Part shown: positions 46,881 to 57,154 of the stretch, in pieces | Layout: each line of letters begins with the position of its first letter | How positions within the stretch are numbered: the stretch's first letter is position 1 | From: Ilex aquifolium | Lineage: Eukaryota > Streptophyta > Magnoliopsida > Aquifoliales > Aquifoliaceae | DNA length: 64,000 nt | Assembly: GCA_951799425.1 (NCBI GenBank) | Contig: OX637393.1 | Span: 21,927,744 to 21,991,743, forward strand | Direction: 5' to 3' | The notes under the pieces: model-generated | Told to the model about the DNA's origin: nothing | Databases searched by the model: none | Seen by the model: the letters and a program-made list of their open reading frames with translations, nothing else | Translations under genes and position numbers: made by a program

Positions 46881-48491
46881 TAATGTGTATGTGGCTTATA
46901 CGGTTAGGTGAGTGTCACTCTCCCTCGGATATCATGCAAGAAATGAAAAAACGGGTGTGTGAATGAAATGTGTGTGTGTACAAAAGTGCTCCCCAAGCGT
47001 AGAGAGACTTTCGAGTGTCGTGTTTTACTTGGAATTGGTATTCCAAGGTCGTCTTCTCAGGGAAGGAAGTTGAATTATGTTGAAGGTGATTTTGGTGAAA
47101 AATGAAAAGTGTAAAATCTTTTGAGTTTGAGTTTTGATGACTGAAGTTTGTGATAGAAAATGCAATGGAAACAAGTGTCGGCTAATACAAAGAGGTCATT
47201 CCAATGGGAATGCCAAATCAACTCAAGACATTCTTCCAATGGTGATTAGACGTTCGATTGATTCGTAGGAAGCAAGAGACTAAAACGGAGGTGAGGATTC
47301 AAGCATATCCCGTGACAAGTCTATGGTGTATCAAGAACTCACAACAACATCTACACTCAACCTAATCAAACCAAACCTTCTTACACTACGAGGAGGAATG
47401 AAAAAAAGTTGATTTAGCATACCCAATAGGAATTCTCCCTTGGATTAGTCAACTTAAAGCTTAGCTACCCATATTTAATGCAAGAACATACAATGTGTAA
47501 ATAGACATGGTATTGAAATGGACGTTAAACTTGTATTAAAGTGAAGAGAAGTGAAACTACAAAAATAAGTGCATTTAATACCCAACTAAAAAGCTTGAAA
47601 TGTAAAACTTGAATGTAACAATCGTAGATTGAAAGATACTTGACTAAAATTGAAATACACTTGAAATAAATGACATTAAGTGCAATAAATGAAGCTTACA
47701 AGAGTCTTCTAGAAGATTACAAGTGAAATGGGTAGAAGAAATGCAAAAATCTAACTTCTCTCTCTAAAACTATGTCTTCCTCCTTGAAATTCTCTCTCTA
47801 CGATGCTGAATAATGAAGTCTACTCTTGCATTTTCGTCCATGGAGGTCCTCTAGCATGTGTGACAAGCTTTCCATCCATAGGAGGTTGAGTTGATGGCTT
47901 GGGCAGGCTATGACAAGCCTAGCCTGTAACTTCCCTGGCTTCCCTCTTCTCTCTCTTCCTCATTAATGCTTGGGCCTCCAAAGTCCAACCTTAGGCAAGG
48001 AGAGGCATGTATGTGTGTAAGAGATGTCATGGGACAAGTGGAAGAATCATAGGTGGGACCCCCAAATGGCAGAGCTTGAGTTGCAGGTTGTTTAGCATTT
48101 CTGAGCAAAACCTTCCGGAAGGTCGATGCAAACATTCCAGAATGTTTATTCCAGTAGACAAAACCTTCCGGAAGGTTTAGGCAGTGCATAGGCAGACCAA
48201 CTGCAAACCTTCCTGAAGGTTTATGGCCAAACCTTCCAGAACGTTTTCATCCAATTTGTCTTTTTCTTGGTTTCTTCACCTTCCAATCCTTCCTTTAAGC
48301 TATTCCCTCATCTTTATTGAATTTAAACACTACGATGGGAGCTTAACTCAAGCCATTTACAATTCTTCACCTACATTCACACAAAACTTCATTAAAAGGT
48401 AGATTAAATGCATTTCTTTCCAAATTCTCAACAAAGCAAGTATAAAAAGGGTATAACAACATCCAATATATGCAATATTTTGTGCTAATCA
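46881..48491 (-). mobile_element. minus-strand LTR, E3 family, 3' end truncated
   Basis: Starts at 48491 on the minus strand with TGATTAGCACA and runs through the same blocks as the E3 3' LTR in reverse, including the GGGGGTCCCACCTA block (about 48048-48061 region) and the CCTTCCGG palindromes. The final 60-70 bp of the LTR, with CAAGCA, are missing. It faces the E3 3' LTR, so the two form a large inverted repeat. Confidence 0.75.
48106..48250. repeat. palindrome cluster, CCTTCCGGAAGG type (inverted LTR)
   Basis: Five palindromes including AAACCTTCCGGAAGG twice. The distance to the LTR start at 48491 is 241 nt, as in the other family members. Confidence 0.85.
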
Positions 48492-48826
48492 AGTGTCACA
48501 CACAATCTGTCAGTTAATCTGTTGCTGACGCAGTGATTAAACTGAGTTATAATTTGCACGGTACAATATCTGCCATATATAAGCATATCTGAATCCCGAT
48601 ATTAAAGAGTATTTTTCTTTATCATTTTCATCTCTAGATTTCTTGTTTAATTTTATTTCATATTCACAACACCCCTCTCTCCAAAATCCCATTTTTAGAT
48701 TAGGCCTCTTCTTTTACCTTTCCATCCAAGACCAAGATATTTTTCCCTATGGATTCGACCCCGGACTTAACTGGGTTATTACTACGACTTGACTGCTTAC
48801 ACTTGGGCATACATTTTTAGGATCAA
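48492..48826 (+). mobile_element. fragment of an E4-type LTR end
   Basis: Shares order and wording with the last 340 bp of the E4 5' LTR: GACGCAGTGATTAAACTGAG, a CTATGGATTCGACCCCGGAC block, TTACTAC and CACTTGGGCATACA, ending GATCAAGT. The upstream LTR part is absent. Confidence 0.55.
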
Positions 48827-50866
48827 GTTAGCCTCCAAACGAAACAAAGAGCCATTAACGGCCTTAAGTTTGGTCGCATTAGAATTGCTTGTTCGAGAGA
48901 ATCATCAAAATATGGGCCGCAAGTTGCGAGTGGCAACCTCCAGGTGTGCAAAGCATTCCTCAAAGGAAACGGTCTCCTCCAACAAGGCTGCACGGCGAAT
49001 CTCAAGCTCTTCGATTTGGCGATTCACCGAGGTAAGTTATTCATGGCATAACTTGTGTTGAGTGGAGAGCTTGTTAAACTAGCCCACTTTAAATTTCAGG
49101 CCAACTAGCATGTCCCGTCAACTATTAACAATAGTGATGCAGTCTTGCCATTTCTAATACAAGGGCTCGACCTCTTCATCCACAAGCAAAGAGGATTCAG
49201 AAAGAACTTGGACAACGTGAAGTCGAGAGTCAATGAGATTCGGCTCTTCTAGCAACTCGTCTAGGCAATTGTCCACAACAAACTTCTATTCACTACTAGC
49301 CTCCTCAAAGTCGAGGTCTAAAATCCATTTTGAATTTCAAAAAAAACTAGACCAGTAGAAAGTTGGGCTCTTAGAGAAGCCAACAAAGAACTAAGGCTAG
49401 CTTCTGGAAAAGAGGTTGAGGATTGAAAAGGTGTGGAATCTTGAGCCTGCACAATGTTTTGAGTTAGGTCCATGGCTTGATTCTGCTCTGTAGCTTGGGT
49501 CGGTGCAGCGGCCTGATTAGCCTCTAAGCCTGCTAGAGTAACACTAGAAGTTGGTTGAGTGTTTATGCTTGTATGGTTTTCCCTAATCTCCAAACACGAA
49601 CCCAGATTGTATGTATATGGCTTATATGAGTTGGTGAGTGTCATTCTCCCTTGGGTTCAAATGCAAGAAAATAAATTGTGTGTGTGAACAAAAACGTGTG
49701 TGTGTGCAAAAGTGCTCCCCAAGCATAGAGAGACTTGCAATGTCGTGTTTTATTTGGAATGGGTATTCCAAGGTTGTCTCCTTAGGGTAGGGAAGGAAAG
49801 GTCAAGTGTTTTCAAAAGTGATTTGTGAAAAGGAAAAATGGAAAATATTGAGATTTGAAGTTTGGAGGTTTGTGTTTTGAGAAATATGCAAGTAAAAAGA
49901 GGGTTGGCTAATCCATAGAGTTCATTCCAATGGGTATGCCAAATTGACTCATTTCATTCAACTAATGGTGTCTCGGTGTTTGATTGATTTGTAGGAAGTG
50001 AGGAACTAATATGGTTGTGTTAGGCAAAAGCATACCCCGTGACAAGCCTACGGTGTATCAAGAGCCCACAACCACGTCCGCACTCAACCTAGTCAACCAA
50101 ACAATTTACACTACGAGGAAGAATGAAAGAGAGTCAATTTCACATACCAAAGAGAAAATCCCTCTTGGATTAGCCAACTAAAGGTTTAGCTATGCATGGT
50201 AAAGGCAAGAACAAATATGAAAGAGAAAAACATGGTAATGAAATCAAACATGAACTTGCATTAATGGAAAGAGAAGTTTAAACTACAAAAGAAATAGCAT
50301 TCATACACAAAATGTAAAGCTTAAAGAGAAAATACCCAAATACAAGCAATAGAACTAGTAAACCCTTGCTAAACTCAATACAACTTGAAATAAATGAGAT
50401 TAAAGTGCTAGAAAGAAAGATTACATGTGGATTGAAGCTTACAATAATGAAAATGGTGAAGGAAAAGCAAGAACCCTAGCTTTCTCTCTCTACACTACTC
50501 CTATGCTTAGGTAGCTTCCCCCTCTTTCTAAAAGCTTGATTGAAATTTGAATATATGTGTAGAAGAGCTCTTTATTTTCGTCTATCCCCCTCTCTCTACC
50601 CTTGAGTGTGCTGAGATAGGTTGCTTGTGGACAGAGGTTGTCCAAAAAAGCTTCCAAAGTCAATCAAAGCATGGTCCTCCCATGCTCTTCCAACCACCCC
50701 TCTTCTCTCTCTTTCTTCTCCCATTTCTCCTACTTCAAATCTGAATTTAGGGGTTAGGAGAGCATCATGGGGGTCAAACATGTCAGGGTATGGCTTAGAG
50801 GACAAGAGGTGGACCCTCGGAGTAGGTGGAGTCGTGTGAAGAAGTGTCTGGCATATTTGGGCATGT

Positions 50867-50980
50867 TCTACCAGTAGAACGTATAAAACATACCGGTAGG
50901 TTTTTTCCTGTAAGATTTTCTACCGGTACGTTTTGCATGTCTTCTACCGGTTGGTCTTGCATGTCTTCTACCGGTAGGTC
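50867..50980. repeat. palindrome cluster, CTACCGGTAG type (E2-like LTR)
   Basis: Five units (CTACCAGTAG, ATACCGGTAGG, CTACCGGTACG, CTACCGGTTGG, CTACCGGTAGG) with GCATGTCTT linkers. Confidence 0.8.
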
Positions 50981-51135
50981 TTTTTCAGCTTTCATAAATT
51001 TATCATAACTTTGATCCCACTGTACGATTGAGCTAAAATTGTGACACAAGACAGAGGACACTCAGATCTACAACTTTCATGTTTTGAACTTTTTCATATT
51101 CGAAGTGGATCATGATAAAAAATGGAGAATACTGA

Positions 51136-51192
51136 GGTACCGATATCGAATGGTGTGGATACCGGTACCTATGATACCAGGTACCGATACCT
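51136..51192. repeat. palindrome cluster, GGTACCGGTACC type (same LTR)
   Basis: Three units (GGTACCGATATC, ATACCGGTACC, GGTACCGATACC) about 230 nt from the LTR start. This single LTR therefore carries two palindrome types. Confidence 0.7.
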
Positions 51193-53281
51193 CCTTGATT
51201 TCTTTTACTTTAAGCCTCCAAATTCTCATGTAATATGTCCATGTCTTCACCACTCATCCACACTTAGTTGTAGGTTTTGGAAAGCCATCATTTACCCTAT
51301 GATTACCTGCAACATCAAAATTTCCACATTATTCACAAATTCGACTAACTCTAAGTAATTAAATGCAAAGTTGAGTCAAAATGCATGTAATGAGGCCATT
51401 AGATATGCAATATTACGCGGTCATCAACGGAGCCACAGATGCAGCAGCCATAGCAAAAACGGTCGAAATAGATTCAAAGGTCAGCCCCAAGGGCTCAAGA
51501 CCGTCAAAGATGCTATCTTACAAAGGGTCTACAGGAACAGGAATGGAAGTGGAAGATGAGGTCCCATTGCACTGACAAACGCGGCGAACAAGAGAAGCAC
51601 TATCAACTACTTGGTCACTAGCATGTTGGGTCACCACCTTCGGGTCAATCATGATGATGGTCGACCTTCCAAATTTTTCTCTAGACCTTGACTCGAGAAG
51701 ATAAAGTGAGCTAGTAGAAGATGAAAGATGAACTTCCACCAGAGGATTCGCTCTAAAGTTTGATTGACGAGCCAAGGGCGAATGAGAGTTGTGTGGAGAA
51801 CTAACCTTCAGAGAAGGAGGAAAATAGGCTGGAAAATTCACTATGGAGCATAGTAGGCAAGTCATTTCCAAACTACTTGGAAACATGTTAGGTCCCACCC
51901 TGTTTTGAATAGGTTAGTGATATCAGGCATGGCCTTGAAGGGGACCATGTGGAAAGGTCGACGACTTGTAGAGTAGCATCGAGAGATTTCCTAAATCATG
52001 GAAGAATCAATTAGAGTAGGCCAATTGGCAAGATCAATATTAAAGGTGGTGGCAAAAGGATAAAAATGTGCTAAACCAAGCCAAATTGGCACACAAACTG
52101 TTAAGGTATGTAAACCTCCACGCCACAAAGAGCATTGGGACTAGTTAAGGCCCAAGACCATAACGCAAGTCTCTGGGAAAGAGGTAGGAGAACCAGGCAT
52201 CCGCATGCTAAGCGGATTGATCAAAAGGGGCCTCCCTAGGGTGATAGAGAAGCCATTCCGGACCACGGTTCTGAGCAAATGGCATCTAGACAGACCGTGA
52301 ATTGGTTTGTTGATAAAAGAAGCCGAATCACTCGGCAAAGAATTGTTCCTTACATGTGGCAACAAAGAAAAGATGGCCATAAGGGATGCCAGGATCACTA
52401 GAGGAAGCAATAAAAAGCTCTTGAAAGTAGGCACGAAGCCACAACTGAAAGACCCAGAGGGGTCCAACACCCTTGAGCATGTTGGTCTCGATTGTCTCGG
52501 ACATCCCACAATAAAGATGGCCTAGCATAACAGGGGTCGAGGCATAAGAAGCTCTTATGGCCAGGTTAACGTCCAGCAAGACGTACTCCTTAGTGATTTT
52601 GCAAGAAGACGCATAGAAGAAGTGATTGAGCTAGTAAAGAAGAAAAGAAATGTGCTCAGCGTCTGTGACTTCTAATAGGCCAGGATAGGTTTGTTCTTGG
52701 TGAATGGAAAACCTTGTATGTATAAGACAAAAGAGAGGAAGGCCGAGGAGGGCATAGATATCATAAATCGTTGGACCCATCAAGCCACAGCGAAAATGGA
52801 ATGTGTTATTCGGTGTGGACCAAAATAGGAGAGCCAAACAAAACAAGGGTCTATCGATGGGCATGTTGATGGTACTAACGTTTATGACATCGTAAATACC
52901 CAAATGTTGCCACAAACGGCCTTTGGCCACTTTAACACGTGCAACCCACAAAATCTATTCTGGAGAAGGAGCCTTCCAAGAACGAACAGGGGTTCTAGAA
53001 CTCCAGTTGGACCACTAAAAACATTCTCTAAACATAAGAGGTTCATGGGATACATGATAGAGCCGGTAAACGTTGGCCAGAGGATATGCAGAAAAAGCAA
53101 GACCAAGGCCCATTACCAATGAAGAAGTGTTGGATTCAGGTATAAAGGTATGATAGTCGATTTTGCGAGAAGGAACCTCTGCAAGTGCTTCTTGAAGAGT
53201 GGTAGTGCAAGGGTTCACCATTGTAAGAAGAAGAAAGGTTATAGAGTTGAATGATGACAATAATCAAGTCAGAAGGAAGAG

Positions 53282-53289
53282 TTTATATA
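53282..53289 (-). promoter_or_regulatory. TATA box of the mobile-domain pseudogene
   Basis: TATATAAA on the minus strand, about 60 bp upstream of the ATG at 53221, which is why I prefer that start over the in-frame ATG at 53260. Confidence 0.5.
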
Positions 53290-53532
53290 GGCATAGTCAA
53301 TGAATCGTTGTAATGATGAAAAGATATAAATGGATCGCGTGATAGCCATTTCCTGCATATTTGAAAAGATGGAAGAAGACTGAGAGTCTACATGTAGAAA
53401 CTAAGTTGGGTCACTAAACACGGTGTACAATCCCAAGGTGTCAAGAAAGTAGAGAGATTAAGGTTGCATCGGTTCAAATTCAAAGAACAACAATGATGCT
53501 CCAAAGGAGAAGCACATCATCGAGTCATCTTT

Positions 53533-53550
53533 GGGGGGGGGGGGGGGGGG
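53533..53550. repeat. 18-base G run
   Basis: An uninterrupted run of 18 G lies at the border between the upstream flank of the mobile-domain pseudogene and an LTR1 copy. It could be an element edge with polypurine character or replication slippage, and its length may be a sequencing artefact. Confidence 0.8.
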
Positions 53551-53552
53551 AA

Positions 53553-54960
53553 TGTTTATGGGATGCCCCAAAATTTGGGGATCTTTTCTCAATCCGTTGA
53601 TCACCTATTAACCCGCGGAATACCCGTGGATACCGTATAACCCGATACCACGTCGTTACACCTCATTCACCGAGATTGTAACAAAATGGAATTCAGGCAG
53701 AGTCTCCTTTGTACTGGAGTACTACCCAACACATAACCTGTTCCCTTATTATTCATATGACCATTCCAAGGTCCAAACCCTAAAGTTTAGGACTTAATAT
53801 TTATCTATTTACATCATCCAAGGGAAAGAGCTCAAGAAGTGAAGGCTCAACCATGTTACAGTTCAATTTTCAGTTTTTGGGAAGAGGTACCAGTACCTGT
53901 GATAAGTGGTACTGGTACTTAAGCCCTCTGGTTGATAGGTACCGGGACGTGGTACCGGTACTTGGGCCCCCGAAAGCGAGATACCTTTACCTATGAGCTT
54001 AGGTACTAGTACCTGAACCTGAGCCCACTGTCAGTGGGGTACCAGTACCTATGAGCCTAGGTACTAGTACCTGAGCTCTCTAGATGTCAAGTATCTATGA
54101 GGTACCAATACCTAGAGCCCAGATTTTCCCCAAACTCTCAAAAATCTAACTTTTAACCCAATAACTCATACAACACCCATTCTATTCATTTGTTTTATAA
54201 AAGAATAATGTCTCATTACATGCCTTTGTCAATAGTACAAGTTTTGTACAAAATTTGTACAAAGCCAAAACATAATATGCAAGAGATTATAACATGTAAT
54301 TCAAGAGCCACAAACTGGCTCTTTCTTCAACACAGGCCCAAATGAGGGTCGTCCCCTGAAGCTTGTCCAATACCTGAAATGTATCCCCATAAATGGTAAG
54401 CCACGCTCAATAGGGTATCTCCTAAGGAGGCTACTCTCCAACCCATATGCATACGAAATGTCACATGCAATTCATCACCTCAAGCATCCATTCAAATACA
54501 TATGTGTCATAAATGAATGCTACAATTTCATGTCATGTCATGAGGTGGAACTCACACATGCAATGCTAACCCAAGCCCTCCACCGGCTCCCATAACACAT
54601 GTCATGTCATGCGTATGCATTTGGGTATTCCAAGCCCCCGCCATTGATGTTAGACATCCAATGATAAAAAAAACCTCTTGTCTTTCTTGGGGTAGGTATT
54701 TATGGACTTCCACCAACAGTCACCTAACCGACACGGCATCTATGGACTTCCACCAACGGTTTCGTGTACACTGACACACTTTATGGACTCAATACCAATA
54801 GGAGTTCATATCCGAAATTGTCGGGTCTTGCACCCGAGGGAGAATCTAGCTCTTCTTGCTAACCCCGACACTTGTTTTCAATACAACCCGTGCGACTTAG
54901 TCGAACCTAAGTCCAACTTTCCCGAGTCCACGTATCAACCTACCAAGGATAGTGTTTGAT
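53553..54960 (-). mobile_element. LTR1 family copy
   Basis: Same orientation as 223-1990, sharing TCTTTTCTCAATCCGTTGA-like text, the AGAGTCTCCTTTGTAC block and CACCCGAGGGAGAATCTAGC near the far end. No primer site or second LTR is visible, so it is a solo or partial LTR. Edges are approximate. Confidence 0.65.
53886..54113. repeat. palindrome cluster, GGTACCAGTACC type (LTR1 copy)
   Basis: About nine units, mostly with A or T in the centre (GGTACCAGTACC, GGTACTAGTACC), as if the central CG had decayed to CA or TG. One unit keeps GGTACCGGTAC. Confidence 0.8.
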
Positions 54961-55283
54961 CAAAAACATGCATACACTCACTCATCTCGAATGCCCACGA
55001 ATGCAATGCTACCCCTGCATATACAAATGTAATGTACAATTACATTTCATATCATCATGCAATCAATTTATATAATTGCAATTTATGTTACATGCTCATT
55101 GATTAGCACTTAAAGTTAGCATGTTACTATGCCATTTTAAGACTAATTGTACTTTGATGGAGTTTAAGTGATGCCATTTCAAACCCTAAACTGAACAAGG
55201 ACTCAAGAACAACAAGTACCACACTTGGATGCAACACCAGCACATTAGAGCCCAAAATTGGAGAAGCTTGGAGCACAGCCAGA

Positions 55284-55647
55284 ACGTTTGAACGCCAACT
55301 CACGTTCGAACGTCCACATTGCACTGTAGCAGACTCAACTGCAAAGAGAAGGCGTGTTGCAGTTAGGAAAGAAGACTGAAGCTCTGAGGCACTTGAGTGT
55401 CACGTTCGAATGCCAACTCACGTTCGAACGTGCACTTGAGTTGATTGAAGACCAGACTACTGCGTAGAGTTGGAACTGAACTTCACAGAAGACCAACAGA
55501 TCACTCGAGTGAAAGAGACAGAACACATCTGGCGTTCGAACGCCCTTAGTGCAAAAACGGAAGAAAAGTTCGAACGACAGTCAACGTTCGAACGACCATA
55601 AAGCAAAAACAAAAACAACGTTTGAACGCCAACTCACGTTCGAACGT
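55284..55647. repeat. palindrome cluster, ACGTTCGAACGT type (E4 LTR)
   Basis: About nine units of ACGTTCGAACG(T) or variants, often in pairs such as ACGTTTGAACG plus CCAACTCACGTTCGAACG. The last ends about 95 bp upstream of the TATA box. Unlike the other clusters the core is TTCGAA, but the palindrome and central CG are kept. Confidence 0.85.
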
Positions 55648-55740
55648 TCTCCACAGACTGGCAGCAGAGTGGTTGGCTTTTCACTTGGACTTGGGCGGCA
55701 TACACTATTCCTTTACCTCCTCTTGTCTCCTCCTCTTGCC

Positions 55741-55748
55741 TATAAATA
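55741..55748 (+). promoter_or_regulatory. E4 LTR TATA box
   Basis: TATAAATA followed by CTCCCC, with palindromes just upstream, a credible U3 promoter. Confidence 0.65.
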
Positions 55749-57042
55749 CTCCCCTTGTTGGAGAGCTAAGGGAGCCAAGTAGAAGGGTTGATGGAGGCTT
55801 AGACTCCCACTCACATTGTAGATTTAAGCTTATGTTTTCCTTGTATGAAGTCTTTATTTTAGAGATTAGTTTGGCTTTAGTCCAACATCTACTTGTTTGT
55901 TATAAGAGTAGTTTTATGTTTATGCTTTCATTTACATGCATAGAAGGGAGTTAGTTCATCTTTTGGTTGAGGAAGCAACCCTCCATTTCTTGGTTGAGGA
56001 AGCCACCCTCCAAATGTGAATAGCTTTCTTCTACTTTTATTGTTTATGTACTTCATTTCCATTGCTTGAGCTTCTTTCTTTCTTAGAGGAGTGAAACTCT
56101 TCCACTTTTCTAGAGCTTTACCAAAGCCGTGAAGGGTGGAACGTGATTCACTCAATCTTTGTTAAAGATTGGCTCCTTGTTCATTGTTATTTTATCTTTT
56201 AAGTCTTCTACTTGGAGGGATGAGCATCACTCACTTTTCTAGTTTTACCAAAGCCATGAGAGTGAGTAGTTTCTCATTCACTCTTCAGTAAGAAGAGAAG
56301 GACATGTATAAGTTATCCGGGAATTATATTTGTGCTCTGTTCTAATGCTTAACGTTTATTTCTCTTTGTTTATTGGATGATTGATTGCATCTAGCAAAGC
56401 TAAGGTACTTTGTATAATCGTGGGTTCTTTCTATGACATGGATGACTCTTGCATAGCAAGACTCATCGGTTCAAGGCAAGCACCCCGGCTAGATCTTCAG
56501 GACTACCCTTCAATCCTCCCCCTTATTGTGCTTCATTTAAAGAAATGAATATTAATGTCATGATTGGATGTCTTGTAGAAACACTTGCTTGTTTGTAGAC
56601 GGGTTAAGTCTCGGTACAGATAAGTCTTGTAAACTTCTAGAAAGACATCGGAATCATGTTCTTAATTCTCACAGTCCATCTTTATCTTCCGATTAACTTG
56701 CTGTTGACACGGGGGTTAATTGAGTTATCAAACACAAGTGTAATAAACTGGATAATTAACTACATGTCCAGATCCTTGAACTAAAGAGTGACCCTTTTTC
56801 ATTAGCATTTATCTCCTGTTTTGTTAAGAAAATTCTCTTGGAAAGAATCTTATATTCTGTCCAGGAAATCTCACATCTCTCAACAAATCTCAAAGGTCAC
56901 AAACGATAGGTCTCCACCACTATTTATCTCAAAAACACCAACATAAGTTCCCTGTGGATTCGACTCCGGACTCAAACTGGATTATTACTACAGCTTCACC
57001 GTCTGCACTTAGGTGTACACATTTAGAATCAAGTCAAGTTTT

Positions 57043-57060
57043 TGGCGCCGTTGTCGGGGA
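57043..57060 (+). other. E4 primer binding site (tRNA-Asp)
   Basis: TGGCGCCGTTGTCGGGGA differs from the tRNA-Asp complement by one base (T for C). Confidence 0.85.
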
Positions 57061-57154
57061 ACTTTGAAATGTGTTTTAAGGTAAAAGGTAAAAAGACCTT
57101 CATCTTTGTATAAATTCTTTGGTTTACTGTAAATAACTTTGTTTTATTTTCTTT

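Larger units (their letters stand above)
49566..51426 (-). mobile_element. minus-strand LTR, E2-like, inside the mobile-domain pseudogene
   Basis: Minus strand starts near 51426 with TGATGACC..AATATTGCATATC, like the E2 5' LTR start, and ends at 49566 with AACCATACAAGCA. It contains the GAGGGAGAATGACACTC-like U5 block and two palindrome clusters. The expected 5-bp duplication is not seen (GTTTA left, ACGGA right), so the edges may be slightly off or rearranged. Confidence 0.65.
48827..53221 (-). pseudogene. plant mobile domain protein, broken and split by an LTR
   Basis: Minus-strand start at ATG 53221 (MVNPCTTTLQEAL), about 60 bp after a TATA box. Downstream, in shifting frames, come text typical of the plant mobile domain family: GRLWQHLGIYDVIN, a TFHFRCGLMGPTIYDIYALL block (about 52760) and GPLWVFQLWLRAYFQEL (about 52440). 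A C-terminal Glu/Leu/Arg-rich coiled-coil-like region (RQIEELEIRRAALLEE) lies near 48980. At least one frameshift and several stops are present, and an LTR (49566-51426) interrupts the gene. The family is often linked to mobile elements. The function is unknown and this copy is dead. Confidence 0.7.
55100..57036 (+). mobile_element. E4 5' LTR
   Basis: Starts TGATTAGCACTTAAAG and ends AATCAAGTCA, 6 bases before the primer site. Length is 1937 bp. It has a U3 palindrome cluster (55284-55647) and a TATA box at 55741. The 3' end has CCCTGTGGATTCGACTCCGG and CTGCACTTAGGTGTACAC. It shares only the first ten bases and general style with the E3 family. Confidence 0.8.

Noticed and set aside
51518-52509. 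Long minus-strand frames as separate genes
   Set aside because: They overlap the mobile-domain pseudogene in other frames or are parts of it. I treat the region as one broken gene.
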